NCBI RefSeq assembly: GCF_004193775.1
Contig: NC_041008.1
Location: forward strand, 9,192,731-9,256,730
DNA length: 64,000 nt
Reading direction: 5' to 3'
Source: Glycine soja
Lineage: Eukaryota > Streptophyta > Magnoliopsida > Fabales > Fabaceae
Shown here: piece after piece, positions 34,446 through 47,058 of the stretch
Numbering within the stretch: the first letter of the stretch is position 1
Layout: each line of letters starts with the position of its first letter
Position numbers and translations under genes: made by a program
The notes under the pieces: model-generated
Database searches by the model: none
Told to the model about the DNA's origin: nothing
What the model saw: only the letters and a program-made list of their open reading frames with translations

Positions 34446-36104
34446 CAAAAGAGAATTTGAAATTTGAGTAATTGTACATTGTCCCCGGTCGTGCACAACC
34501 GAGGTCATTAGTTAATAGTGAAAGATTTTTTCTCTTACTTTGTGTCCGCTTAGCTGAACTAATTAATATATAATTTTTCATAGTAGCTGACTCTATTGTT
34601 TAATATATTAATTGCTTCTTTGTTTACTCCTGTTTGCACCTGAAGCATGAAATAAAGAATGAAAAGCATACAAAAAGCTTATTAGTGGACACCTTATCTT
34701 TACATATGTTTTATAAACATTAGTAACAATAATTAAATCAAATTCTCGTCTTAATAAACCCACAAGGATTTGTAGAAAACTACCAAAAAAAAAAAAAATA
34801 CTGATAGTAGTGAGTCTAAGGTATAGAACAAAATCTTAAAATTGCAAAGGATTAAATCTTGGCCAACTCAAGAGAGTTTCATTCCATCTGTGCATCAAAA
34901 GATACCTTCACAAACACATGTGCATTACTAAATAAATCACATGAGATATACAATGCAAATTTAAGTGCAAGATTACTATCTAAAATTGATCCCAGGAGTT
35001 TCTTCTCGGGGATGAGGACCATGCATGTGTATATATAGCTGACCCTCCCCACTCAACATTGAAAAAGCTACTGCTACTAAAGAAAGCATATGATGAAATT
35101 TTTAAATCAAAGTTAATATGAAGTCATGTTAAATATAGACTCTCATCCAAAGATAAAAAAGAGGAAGGAAACCAAACTCTTGCCATAATTATTGCACAAA
35201 TTTACCTTCAAAACTTACTTGCTTTGAAGCACCGACATGGCTCCAAACAGCGGTGTGTTCCCGCTTCGGACACACCGACGACATAGACATGCGCCGGACA
35301 CGCATTCTTCGTGTCCTGCTTTTTTTTTAAAACCTTCGACATGGTTCTGGACACAGGAAACCAACAGACACGACACGACTTTTGTTAATTTTTTTTAAAA
35401 TCATATTTTTTAAATCTTAAAAGATAAAAGATTAGATTTTAAATTATAATAATATATTAGATTTTTTATTATTTCCTCTTCACACTTCCTCCTCACGTCA
35501 TTTACGCTTCCTATTTTTTTTAAAAAAATCTTAAAGATAAAACATTACATTTTAAATTATAATAACATATTAGAATTTAGATTAAATCAAATTAGAATAA
35601 CGGCACTTCTTCTTCACGTTAGTTGTGCCACTCCTTCAGTCACGTACGTCTTCATTGGTTCTCTCGTTCATGTCTATTCGTTACTGGTTTGAGTTTGTTG
35701 TTGTCGTCATTCGTTCAACTTATGACTTTCGTAACGTTTACGGTTGCTGACTCTGACTTGCTGTTTGTTGCATTTGTAGTTGTTGACCTCTAACTTACTT
35801 TTGGTTTTGGCTAGGTGCAGTGTAACTTTGTAAGGTTTGCACCTTTGAAACATTTTCTTTACTTTCCAATATTGATAATTTTTTCTTCATCTTTCGTAGG
35901 CTCGTAAGAATTTTTAGTTTAATATTTTTTCTTTACTTTCTTACGTAGTAATAGATTTAATACTTTCTGATTTTTAATTTTATATCCTATTTTGATAATA
36001 GTTTTTAAATATAACAGTTAACTATTCATGGTTTTTTTATATTTTTAAATTGGTCGTTGTGTTATTATTTTTTTTTATTTTATCATATTGATTAATTGTA
36101 GAGA
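34446..36104. other. Intergenic; possible 5' region of the hAT relic
   Basis: No gene is seen. The segment at 35230-35380 is unusually GC-rich with repeated GGACAC/GACACG words. It sits upstream of the hAT coding relic and may be its 5' untranslated or terminal region, but no terminal inverted repeat could be fixed. Confidence 0.4.
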
Positions 36105-39100
36105 CGAGTTCTTCTAATCAAGTTAAAGAACAAGGTGATGACACCAAACCTTTATGAAATTATGTTTCAAAGATTAAAGGTCTAAGTGGAGGTGGTGGAA
36201 ATTTTGAAGTTAGATGCAATTTTTATGAAATAGTTTTTAATGGGTCTTACACGAGAGTAAGGGCACACTTGTTAAAAATTACAGGAAAAGGAGTTAGAAG
36301 TTATCAGAAGATAACTCCTTCAAGGCTTGCACAACTACCAAGATGGATAATGAGGCTGCATTAAAAATAGAGAGGTCAAAGAAAAAATCTTGCTCTTTAC
36401 CCTCGGTGTCTAACCAAGAGACAACCAATGTTGATCCAAAAAAGAGAAAGACTCTTGAAGGTTCTTTTAATATGCAAGCTAAAGAGACCCTTAAGTATGA
36501 AATTGACATAATGTTTTATTCTTCAGGACTACCATTTCGTTGGCAAGTGTACCAATTTGTCACAAGTAGTAAAGTAAAATGGAAATTCGAGTGTCGAGTC
36601 CACAAAGACTTTGTTTGTACTTAGATTGATGCAAACCCAATTTTCAAGCAATTAATAGAGTAAAAGAGATAATGAATTATAGATGTAAAATTTAAAGAAA
36701 GTAAGAGATAAGAAATTTAAAATAGAAGATAAAGAAAACTAGAAGATAAGATAAAGATTTAAAATAAAAGATAAGAGATTTAAAGATAAAAAAAAGTAGA
36801 AGATAAAATAGATAAGAGATGTAAAAGATAAGAAAAGTAAAAGATAAAGATGATGATAATATGTTTAAAGGCTTAAAGATGAATTCATAATTTAAAATAT
36901 GTTAGGGCTTAGCATCTACTTGTGATGCAATGTTAATAAATTTTCTCTATCTAATGTTATCCCAGTTTCCACCAGCAGCTACTATGATACTCTATCTTTG
37001 GTTTCCCGCATGAAGAGCCTAATTTATCTATTTTTCTCTCCCAAATTTCTTTGCAAAGATAAAAATAGTAAATTGCATTAATATTGAAGATGTGTAAAAT
37101 AGGCTAAACAAATCTCACTCTATTTCTAGCAATGATTTTATTTAGATGTCATTTTCCAATTCCCAGAAAATAACCATTTTTCAATGTATTATCTCCTAAA
37201 CAATACATGAGCATAGGTGATCAGGCCATATCAATAAACAATAAAGCACAGAAAAGAGTAATAAAAAATGGATTGCATTAAATATATAATACGAAAGAAT
37301 TACATTAGAAAAGTTGATTTGCCAAGCTCTCAACAATGGGGGTTTAGCTTCTCATTGCCATGAGAGGCTTCACACTTTAGGGGCTGATGTGGATAAAAGA
37401 AGGAAAGGGATGAATAAAGGAAGAGAAGGGGATAATGGACATAGAAAGAGGGTTTCCCCTATTTGAGATACTCAAGTTTAGGATGTATTCATTAAAGAGC
37501 TATGAGTCTCTGTGTGTGCTTCTCCTTTTCTTCCTACTCCTTTTATAGGCCTAAGGTAGCTTAGAATTCACGCGTCCTCGCGCTAAGCGGGCCTTCTAGG
37601 CTTAGCTAGTATGGCGGTGATCGCGCGCTTAACACGGGACTCGCGTTAAGCGCGCCTTTGGGCTACTTCGTGGGTCTTCTTCGCGCTAAGTGTGAGCTAG
37701 TCGCTAAGTGAAGAGACGTGTTGGACCCATCTTGTGCATTAAGCGAGTTGTCCCAATCTCCAACTTTTCTTCAAGTTTTTGCATCAATTTTCCTCCAAAG
37801 CACTTGAAATTTTCTTCTTTTGAATCCTGCCGGTAAAAAATTAGAATGATATTAAATTCTTCATTATTTCATTAAAAACAACAGTAAAGTGAAGGAATTC
37901 TAATTATTCTTAGCCAAAATTGACTATCAATTAAACTCAAATTTCGCAGTTATCAACTACCATTTCATTTAGCAAGGAATCCTCACTATAGGAAGGCGTT
38001 CTCTTTTCCTGCCAACAATTATTGTATATTTGGGTATCAACCTCTAGGTTACAATAAGTTGAGAACAACCTTACTTGCAAATGAAAGAAGACATGTAGAG
38101 AACCTATTACAACTAATAAAAAAATTCATGGAAAGAAAAAGGTGTAAGGATTGTAAGTGATGGATGGAGTGACAGAGAGTGGACCAATGTTTTTAAAGGC
38201 CTTAGATTGTTCTGGTGAGGTAAAAGATAGGGGTTTCATAGCTGAATAAATGAGGGATGTAATTATAGAGGTTGGTCACTCGAATGTAGTATAAATTGTT
38301 ACTGATAATGCACTTGTATGTAAGGCAACAAGTTTGATCATAGAGGTTGAGTTTCCTTCCATCTATTGGACTCCTTGTGTTGTGTGCACCTTAAATCTTG
38401 CATTGAAAAATATATGTGCAGCCAAGAACATAGAAAAAATAATGAGGTTTATGAAGAATGTTGTTGGATCACACAGATTGTTGACGATGCCATGTATGTT
38501 AGAAATTTTATCATGGACCATTCTATGAGACTATCAATGTTCAATTTATTCAACACATTGAAGTTGCTAGCTCTTGCTCCCACAAGATTTTCTTTCACCA
38601 TAGTGATGCTAAAGAGGTTTAAAAATTTGCAAAATGGACTTCAAGAGATGGTTATTAGTGAGCAGTGGTCTTCTTATAAGGCAGATTATATTAACAAGGC
38701 AAAATCTGTGAAAAAGACGTTGTTGGGTGACATTTGGTGGGACAAGGTTGATTATATACTTTCTTTCACTACTCCTATCTATGATGTTCTTAGAAAAATA
38801 GATACGGATGCAGTTTGCCTTCATTTGGTGTACGAAATGTGAGACTCATGATTGAAAATGTGAAGAAAGTCATATATCGACATGAAAGAAAGGCAGAAGG
38901 TGAAGAATCTATCTTTTATAAGGTAGTACATGAAATATTAATTGAGCGTTGGACTAAGAGTAGCTCACCTCTTCATTGTTTAGCTCATTCTTTAAACCCA
39001 ATGTGATACATTATATTCTTTCACTTATAAAGTCTATTTTTTTCATACGTTTCTATATGTTATATTAATTTATAATCATTTTTTATCATAGATATTATAG

Positions 39101-39540
39101 TCATGAATGACTAAGTGAAGATTCAAATAGAATTCTTCCACACCAAGATGGAGAACTTACTCGTGAAAGATTGAAATGCTTCAAAAGGTATTTTGATGAT
39201 GATAATCAAAGAAGGCAAGTGAAATGTAGAGTTTGCAAACATTTCTGGTGGAATAGAAGGCTTTGATGATATTGACTCTTTAAGGGATAGAGGTCTAATG
39301 GAAGCAAAGTCTTGGTGGCTAATTCATGGTGCTCATGCACCAACACTTCAAAATATTGCTCTTAAGTTATTAGGGCAACCTTGTTCATCATCATGCTTTG
39401 AAAGAAACTATAGTATTTACTCTTTCATTAATTCAATCAAAAGAAACAAGATGACACCTCATTGGGCAGAGAATCTAGTATTTGTTCATATTAATCTTCA
39501 TCTTCTTTCAAAAAATTTCCCAATGATTTATCTTGGTATT
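36105..39540 (+). pseudogene. hAT-family transposase relic (BED finger to dimerisation domain)
   Basis: A decayed BED finger lies at about 36200-36310 (RCNFYEIVFNGSYTRVRAHLL): two positions expected to be Cys are Tyr, so zinc binding is lost. The frame reaches FYSSGLPF near 36530, is interrupted by a 1.4 kb insertion, and resumes at 37956 with LPFHLARNPHYRKAF and GYNKLRTTLL. A DUF659-like part with VTDNA lies near 38300. A middle block (FKNLQNGLQEMV..EQWSSYK) lies at 38610-38700. The hAT dimerisation domain is at 39298-39530 (SWWLIHGAHAPTLQNIALKLL, SSSCFERNYS..NSIKRNKM). Stops such as the TGA at about 36155 and frameshifts are frequent. The 3' end runs into a (GT)n tract and element C. Confidence 0.88.
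36539..37955. mobile_element. 1.4 kb nested insertion in the hAT relic with 11-bp (9-11 bp) target duplication
   Basis: ACTACCATTTC occurs at 36528-36538 and again at 37956-37966, exactly where the hAT frame breaks and resumes. The insert begins GTTGGCAAGTGTACC and ends CAGTTATCA; if the duplicate is cut to 9 bp the ends become GTTG..CAAC. A duplication of 9-11 bp suggests a Mutator-like element, though no long terminal repeats are seen. Inside are an A/G-rich tract of GATAAAAGATAAG words (36650-36860), no coding region, and a GC-rich segment (37570-37750) with repeated GCGCTAAGCG-like words on both strands. Confidence 0.75.

Positions 39541-39580
<40 letters not shown>
39541..39580. repeat. 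(TG)n microsatellite
   Basis: About 20 TG units, interrupted by two TA steps, at the junction of the hAT relic and the truncated LTR of gypsy C. Confidence 0.95.
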
Positions 39581-39582
<2 letters not shown>

Positions 39583-39638
39583 CAAGCTTTCAACAGAGAA
39601 GAAGTAGAGAATAGAGGAAAGGAATCACCTCAGAATAG
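39581..39638 (-). repeat. 58-bp remnant of the 3' LTR of gypsy C
   Basis: It matches 44212-44269 with few differences. The U5/R side is replaced by the (TG)n tract. The U3 start, the purine tract and the end of pol are deleted, with TAG shared at the inner joint. Confidence 0.8.
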
Positions 39639-42600
39639 TAGCTTCCCATTGAATCAACAATTGGGACATAGTAGCTTCTAAATGTTTGACAACTCGAACA
39701 TCCAACACCTTCCATGGGCAAATCGTTGGTCCCAGTTCACTAGAAGTGAGTGGAAAAGGAAGATAAGGTGGAAAACTTTTGCCATGAAATGGTTTCAGAA
39801 GAGCAATATGAAATACAGGATGTATTTAGCAGACTCAGGAAGCTGTACTTTATATGCAACAATACCAATTCTTTTAATCACCGGAAATGGACCAAAATAG
39901 CGCATGCCTAGCTTCTGATGCTTCCTCAAAGCCACTGAATGTTGCCTATAGGGTTGTAGCTTAACTAAAACCAGATCACCAACCTTAAATTGCAAATCTC
40001 TTCTTTTCTTATCTGCTTGCATCTTCATATATTGTTGAACCTTCAGTAAATTACCTTTAAGCTTGCTCAAAAGTTGATCACATAGTTGTAATAAATCCTT
40101 GAGTGGATTAGGATCTTTAGGATCAACCTCGTAGTGCATCACTGCTAGTGGAGGTCTACCAAAAACTGCTTGAAATGGTGTCATACCCAAGCTTTGGTGG
40201 AAGAAAGTATTATACCAAAATTGAGCCCAAGTTAGCATAGTAGCCCAACTCTTAGGATGTTCAAATACAAAGCACCTTAGATACATCTCAATGGTCTTGT
40301 TAAGATTCTCAGTCTGGCCATCGGACTGAGGGTGATATAAAGAGCTCATGGCTAATGTTGTGCCTTGAGCTTTGAATAATTGTTGCCAAAAAGTGCTGAT
40401 AAAAATTCTATCTCTGTCAGAAACAATGGTTTTTGAAAAACCATGAATTTTGACAATGTTGGTAATGAAAACTTCAGCCACAACCTTGTTGTTAAACTTA
40501 GACTTCAAAGGGATAAAGTACCCAAATTTGGACAATCTATCAACTACTGTAAAAATGGTTGTAAATCATTGTGAAGGAGGCAATTGAACAATAAAGTCCA
40601 TTGCTATGTCTTCCCATATTTGTTGAGGAATGGGAAGAGGCTATAACAACCCAGTTGGCAAAACATGATCAACTTTAGCTTGTTGACATATGGCACATTC
40701 CCTCACAAATTTACTAATATCGCTTCTCATACCATTCCAATAAAATTGAGCACCAATTCTAGTTGTTGTTCTATTAACTCCAGAATGTCCACCCATCTTA
40801 GAACTGTGAAATTACTCCATGATCTGATTAAGCAACCCAACATCATGAGGTAACACAATTTTGCCTTTAAAGAATAATAATCCATTCTAAATACTATATT
40901 CAGAAGATGGATTCTGACCTTGCAAACATCTTTCATAAATTTTGGATAATTGAGAATCAGTTTGAGTCAAATCCATCACTTTATTAATCCACGGATGTAT
41001 AGGAGTAGATACAGCCATCATGAAACTCCTAGATAAAGCATCAGCAGGTATATTTTCTTTCCCTGGTTTATACTGAATTGTAAAGTCAAACCCCAAGAAC
41101 TTAGGAAGCCATTGTTGTTGCTCAGGAGTTTGCAACTTCTGTTCTAACAATTCTTTAAGGCTTTTCTGATTTGTTTTAATTATGAACTTATGACCCACAA
41201 GATAATGTCTAAACTTTGCCAAAGCTTGAGTAATAGCATAGAATTCTTGAATATAAGCAGACAGCTTCTGCATCCTTAACAACAATTTCTTAGAGAAATA
41301 AGCAATTGGATGCTTATTTTGGCTAAGGACAGCACCAACTCCACTTCCCGAGGAATCAGTCTCCAATACAAAAATTTCCTTGAAATTAGGAATAGCCAAT
41401 ACCGGAGCTGATGTCATGACAATTTTGAATTGTTGAAATGCTTCTGATGCAGCCACACTCCTTTTAAAAGAATCCTTTTTCAACAAATCAGTTAAAGGGG
41501 TTGCAATGCTAGCATAAGACTTAACAAACCTCCTATAGTAACCTGTGAGTCATAAAAATGCTCTCAACTTTTTGCGATTACTAGGCTCAGGCCACTTTTG
41601 AATAGCTTCCAATTTAGTTCCCTCCATAGCTACTCCTGAACCAGACAGTGTATGTCTCAAGTAATCAATCTGTTGAACTCTAAAACAACACTTAGAAAAC
41701 CTTGCAAACAATTGATGTTGTTTCAAGATACTTAAAACCACTTCCAAATGGTATAAATGATCTTTCCAATTAGCACTATACACCAGAATATCATCAAAGA
41801 AAACCAGTACAAATTTTCTTAGTATTCCACCAAAAATGTCATTCATAAGGCTCTGAAAAGTAGCAGGAGCATTGGTTAGGCCAAATGGCATGACCAACCA
41901 CTCATAGTGGCCATGATGAGTCCTAAATATTGTCTTATGTCTGTCATCCGCATTTAACAAAATTTGGTGATAACTAGACCTTAGATCCAATTTAGAAAAG
42001 AAGGAAGCTCCAAAAAGCTCATCAATCAACTCATCCACAGTAGGAATAGGGAAGTTTTCCTTGATAGTAATTGCATTAAGAGCCCTATAATCAATACACA
42101 CCCTCCATGAACCATCTTTCTTTTTTACCAATATAATGGGAGAAGAAAAGAGACTCTTACTAGGCTGTATGATGCCTTCATCTAACATTCCTGACACCAA
42201 TATCTCAATTTCTTCCTTTTGACTATGAGGGTATCTATAAAGCTTAACCTTAACAGGTTGTGAACCACTCAATAAAGGAATAGAGTGATCATGGGATCTC
42301 TGTGGAGGTAAGTTGCTAGGAGTATTAAAAACCACACTGTAAGTGTGCAATAATAAGGCTAATTCAGGCTCCATCATAACTGGTAAGTCAAGCATAGACT
42401 TAGGAACAACATCTGGCTTCATCAACTACAGACTATAAACTTCAGCAATGGAATTAGTGGCCACCATTCTTCTTATACAATGTAGTTGAGCTTGCTCAGG
42501 TACCAGTTCACAATCTCCTTTAAAGTAGTAAATTTACCCTTCCACAAAAACTTCAATTGTAGAGCATCATAATCAGCAATGTGAGAACCAATAGTCTTCA

Positions 42601-43994
42601 ACCAACTAGCTCCTAAAATGAGATCAGTACCAGAAGTAGGAAGCAAAAATATTGGTAACTGAAAGGTATTCCCTTGAGCCTGTACCTTCAATTGCTTAAC
42701 CAATCCTTCAGCAGACATATAATTACCATTACCAACCATTACTCTAAATTGAGTAGCTGGTTCCACAGGTAATTTCAAAAACTTGGCCACTCTTGGCTGC
42801 AAAAAATTATTAGAATTGCCACCATCAATCAACACAGTCACTGGTAACTTTCAATATAAGCTATGAACCTGATAGTACCAACTCCCCTACCACCTTTCAA
42901 AGCATTTAAAGACAAATGATGATCTTCAGATTCTACTATTTCATCTTCTTGAGTACCCTAAGGTAAAATTGTACTAATAGGATCCTCATTATCATCTTTC
43001 ATTTGCAACAACAGAAATTGTCTATTAGGACATTTATGATTAAAAGAGAATTTCACATCACAAAAATAACACGATCCTTTTTCCCTTCTCAACTACATTT
43101 CAGCAGGAGTAATGCTTTTTACATTTGAGGACCGAATTGGAGGGCCTGGTGAAGTAGGTAAAAGCGGAGGTAAACTAGATTTAATTTGTGTTTTTGGTTG
43201 AGCATTAATAGAGACTGGGTTGGAAGAAATTTGGGAATATTTGTGACTATAGGAATTTCGAAATGGCTTAGAAACAGGACCATATTTTTCTTCAAAAAGT
43301 TTAGCTAAAGCAACTGCACAGAATAAGGTAGAAGGGCACATAGCAACAACATCTCTTCTAATATCAGGATTTAAACCACTATTGAAACAATTAAGGAGAG
43401 CCTCATTACTTAATCCCAAAGATCTATTAGCTAGAGACATAAACTTGAGGTAATAATCTGATACTGAACCTGTTTGTTGAAGCTTGAAGAGCTCAGCCAT
43501 TGGACAATCAAAAGGTGAAGGACCGAATTGAGACTCTAGAGCACGAGTCAACTCAGACCAAGTAGACACTAGAGCTAATTTCTATGACATTTGAAACCAT
43601 GCCACTATCCTTATAAAAATGCATCGCCATAATATCCACTATAGACGCATCAGGAGTATTATGATAAGTGAAAAATTCTCTGCCTTGAGGATTCACTCCA
43701 TCACCAACGTCGTTCCATCGAAGTGAGGAAATCCAAGTGAGATCTCTTTTACAGGCAAAGAAGCATTAATCGGTTGCACCATCGGGGAGCCATTGTTCGA
43801 AGAACTTCCAGGAGGTTGAGAAGCATTCTGTAATAACAGATTCATCGCTAACTAAGTTTGATCCATAGAATTTTGGATCTGAAGCATCTTATCATTTTGC
43901 TCTTGGTAACGCATATCCATCATTTGATTGAGACGACGAATATCATCCGAATGTGTTCTGTTTGCAAATCCTTCAAATGCGTGTTCCTAGCCAT
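39639..43994 (-). pseudogene. Gypsy C gag-pol, multiply broken
   Basis: Gag probably starts at 43994 (MARNTHLKDLQTEH), 22 bases from the LTR. The readable gag core is 43093-43569 (LESQFGPSPFDCP, NRSLGLSNEALLNCF). Protease is at 42473-42841 with LIDGGNSNNF. RT is at 41550-42425, with YRYPHSQKEEIE, CIDYRALNAIT and the catalytic VFFDDILVYS. RNase H is at 40887-41486 (LETDSSGSGVGAVLSQ). Integrase is at 39795-40535, with VSDRDRIF and YHPQSDGQTE. The C-terminal domain is cut short just before the LTR remnant. Stops and frameshifts separate most domains. It is of the same broad type as elements A and B, but a different family. Confidence 0.88.
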
Positions 43995-44016
43995 GGAAGC
44001 ACAATGAAAGCACCAA

Positions 44017-44377
44017 TGAAACAATTCAATTATGTAGCAGTAGTTTATTACAATGAACAGAGAACAAAAAATCAACAATAAGCTGCAGAAACAGCAAGGC
44101 AACGAAGTAGAGGAAGAACGATGATCACGGCACACTCCTCGGCCGTATACCGGCAACAGAATCACCTGAGAGAAAGGGGTAAGGTGAGAGAAAGGAATAA
44201 CAGGGAGAAGAAGCAAGCTCTCAGTAGAGAAGAAGTAGAGAACAGAGGAAAGGAATCACCTCAGAATAGTGCTACAATGTGTAATCCTCCAGCCTTATAT
44301 TCTCCCTCCTCAACCTTGTGCTACACCTGCCTCCCTCACTTTGCGGACTGTGAGCCACGTGTCCCTCCCTTCTAACA
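44017..44377 (-). repeat. 5' LTR of gypsy C
   Basis: 361 bp. On the minus strand it starts TGTTAGAAGGG and ends GAATTGTTTCA next to the primer-binding site. A TATAAGG box lies near 44295. The outer boundary is set by the TG..CA rule and not by a second LTR. Confidence 0.65.
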
Positions 44378-44720
44378 TAATTTCGTACTAAATCTCCTTC
44401 CTTCTTTATGCACGTTACAAAAACCCAAGCAGCATCAAACTGAGATCCACCTTCGATTGGTGGTGCGGTTGATTTGGACACTCCTCTCAAACTTTGAAAT
44501 GCTCTCCTTCAAGGTTGTGAAGTTCTTCGCGAATTCGTGACTAAGTGATAGAAAAGGGTGGACGATGCCATCAATTGGTTCAGAATGTTGGTTGATAAAA
44601 TGATGCGGAGTGGGGGCCGACGACCCCAGCCTTGTTCTGGTGCGATAATGGGAGTTGCTTGAGTTAGGATAATAGAAAACACAAGGAAAAAATAAATTGT
44701 AATTAAATCTGGTGCAGACA
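44378..44720 (-). pseudogene. Possible host gene fragment next to gypsy C
   Basis: The minus strand has short readable blocks in different frames: MASSTLFYHLVTNSRRTS from 44571, then STAPPIEGGSQFDAAWVFVTCIKKEGDLVRN running up to the LTR edge at 44378. These look like pieces of one gene with a frameshift, cut by the LTR. I cannot name the family, and the call is tentative. Confidence 0.3.
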
Positions 44721-45724
44721 CTTCAATTCCATTGTAATCTCCACTTATATTAACTTGATTGAATCTGAGGTATCATATTTTTGTTTTTCACGGTCGGAAA
44801 CCAGTTTGTCTTTTGCACCCTAAACTCCATCTTACTTTAAAAGGAATAATATATAATAATGTGGGGGGGTGGTGCATTAAAAAAAGGGAGATACCATGAA
44901 AAGAAAGAGATAGAAAAAGTGTAGGGTTTAATTTTAAGAGAATATCTGCAATGATTTTTAAAATGATATTATAAAGATCTATAAATAATTTGTAATTAGA
45001 TGATACTATTAGTATAATGAATTCTAATTAAATTTAATGTGATTTCAAAAGGAAGAAAGAGAATAAAATATGTTTTTTGTTATTCTAAAAGTAAATAGTA
45101 AAAATTCAACTTTCATCATCCCTTGAAAATATGTTTTTGGTTTCTAATAAATTTTGTTCATTTGTCATTAATTCACCAAGTATTTTGTAAAGGGATTAAT
45201 CCAAAGTGAACCAAAATTATTAGGAATCAAAAACATAATGTGCTAATTTATTGAGGACTAAAATCAAATGTCAATGATCAAAAATAATTTTTTTATTTTA
45301 TTAGGAATTCGACAAAAAAATTATCAGAGATCAAAAATAAAATTCTTTAATTTATCAGAGACCTAAAACATAGTTTCAATTTTCATTTTTGAAGTAATTA
45401 AGATATTAAACAATATTGAACTAAAAAAATATATTATTCATAATTTAATAATATTAGTTGTAGTTGGGGTGTTCGTGGGATAATTGCAACATGTTTATTT
45501 TTGTTAGGTTATTTATGTGAACTTGAATTCAATCCGATCAAGATCCAATAATATATAAGATAAGATTAGATCAACCTGATTTATTACATAATAATATATT
45601 AATATCAACATCATTTGCTATTTATGGAAGATTCATTCTACAAAAGGATGATTACTGTTTGTTGGCTCAAGAGCTAGTTTTAATTAGGCCAAAATTGCAT
45701 CCACTGTTTCTATCTTCATAACTC

Positions 45725-45780
<56 letters not shown>

Positions 45781-46634
45781 CTTTCTGTTTATACACCACT
45801 GTCATTCTTTATCAATTTTTCAATAATGTTAAGGCATTCATTTGATGGCTTTAATTATATGATCCTTCACAACTTCTTGGTCTTTTTCTCTAACATTAGG
45901 ACTTTTTCATCCTCCAAACTCCAAACTCCAATGTAGTGCATTTATGTTTCTAACTACTTTCATTTCTTGTCTTATTTTTGTTATTACTCACACAATATCA
46001 TTGATGTCTCTCATTATATATACAACAATGAAACAATTAGATCTTAATTTTTTTTCAAGTTTCTATAGTGCAGTGCCTCTTAGAGTCGTCCAAATTGAAT
46101 GAGTGTTATCAATTAACTAATTTCTCTAATTCTATTGCTTCACTATTGTATAATTTTCGTTTACATGGGTTTTCAATGGTCTTAGCATTTTGCTTGAAAT
46201 TTTTTGGATATTTTTCTTAACATTTTGTACACAAAACATTACTATGAAAAGAACTTTTCGTAATGTTAAGAAAAACAAACATTGTTCCAATAAAAGTGAG
46301 GATAAAATTGGATATTCACAAACTCAAACTTGCTGCCAGTTTCCAACATCTACTTCCTCAATCAAGCAAAGCAAAGATTATTTATGCTTTTATTAACTAT
46401 TTTTTTATTAATGTTTATCTAACCAATAAGGAACATATCTGAATGTATTAATTGAAAAATCAACTCTTTTTAGTTTTTACATAGTCTTAAAAGCCTTTCA
46501 AATAGCAAACATTCACGGTCGGTAACTCAAACAAAATATTCTCCATCTTTCTTTTATGATCAGTATAAATGTTCAATAATTAAGTATAGTCAAAATTTGA
46601 CAGGGATAAAAGGAAGAATAAAATTTATTGATTC
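44721..46634. other. Intergenic, AT-rich; (TTA)n microsatellite
   Basis: No gene is seen. A (TTA)n tract runs 45727-45780. The last about 100 bp (46535-46634) are one unit of a tandem repeat into which gypsy B inserted. Confidence 0.55.
45727..45780. repeat. (TTA)n microsatellite
   Basis: About 18 perfect trinucleotide units. Confidence 0.95.
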
Positions 46635-47058
46635 TGATAGAGGAAGAAAATAAAGAGCTGGTTTCGAGGGTTCCAGCACCTCCAGAAAACAAGGTAAGAA
46701 GGGAATTTTAACTTTTCATTGCTTGCACTGTGTTGTGATTACAAGATGATTTATACTGATTGCTGTGTAACGGATTTTGTCATTTTGCTTTTACAGAATA
46801 TCAGCTATATCTTTATTGTTATTCTGATCATCCTACGTGGCAGCACTAAGAATCTAACAGAGTAACAACTATATTTTCGATTGATGCTGAAGGATTCATA
46901 CAAAATCCTTGAGGTAAGCGGGCCTGATTACTTTCCTCTTAGATTTACTTGCTATCTGCACCTCCGTATTAGACTCCCCTGTATCTGCTTGTGTGCTGGA
47001 CTCTTCTGTGTTGACTTGAATGCTTGGGTTCTCTGTGCCTTCATTTTCTATGCTATCA
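46635..47058 (-). repeat. 3' LTR of gypsy B (contains the end of pol)
   Basis: 424 bp. Codons for about the last 53 residues of the polyprotein and its stop (46896-46898) lie inside this LTR. Confidence 0.95.

Larger units (their letters stand above)
39581..44377 (-). mobile_element. Ty3/gypsy element C, decayed
   Basis: Minus strand. The 5' LTR is at 44017-44377, followed by a primer-binding site (TGGTGCTTTCATTG) directly inside it. Gag, protease, RT, RNase H and integrase follow in order. Only 58 bp of the 3' LTR remain (39581-39638, matching 44212-44269). The left flank is the hAT end; the right flank is unrelated sequence. Confidence 0.88.

Noticed and set aside
45727..45780. (TTA)n tract as a possible regulatory element
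   Set aside because: A simple microsatellite; nothing around it suggests function.
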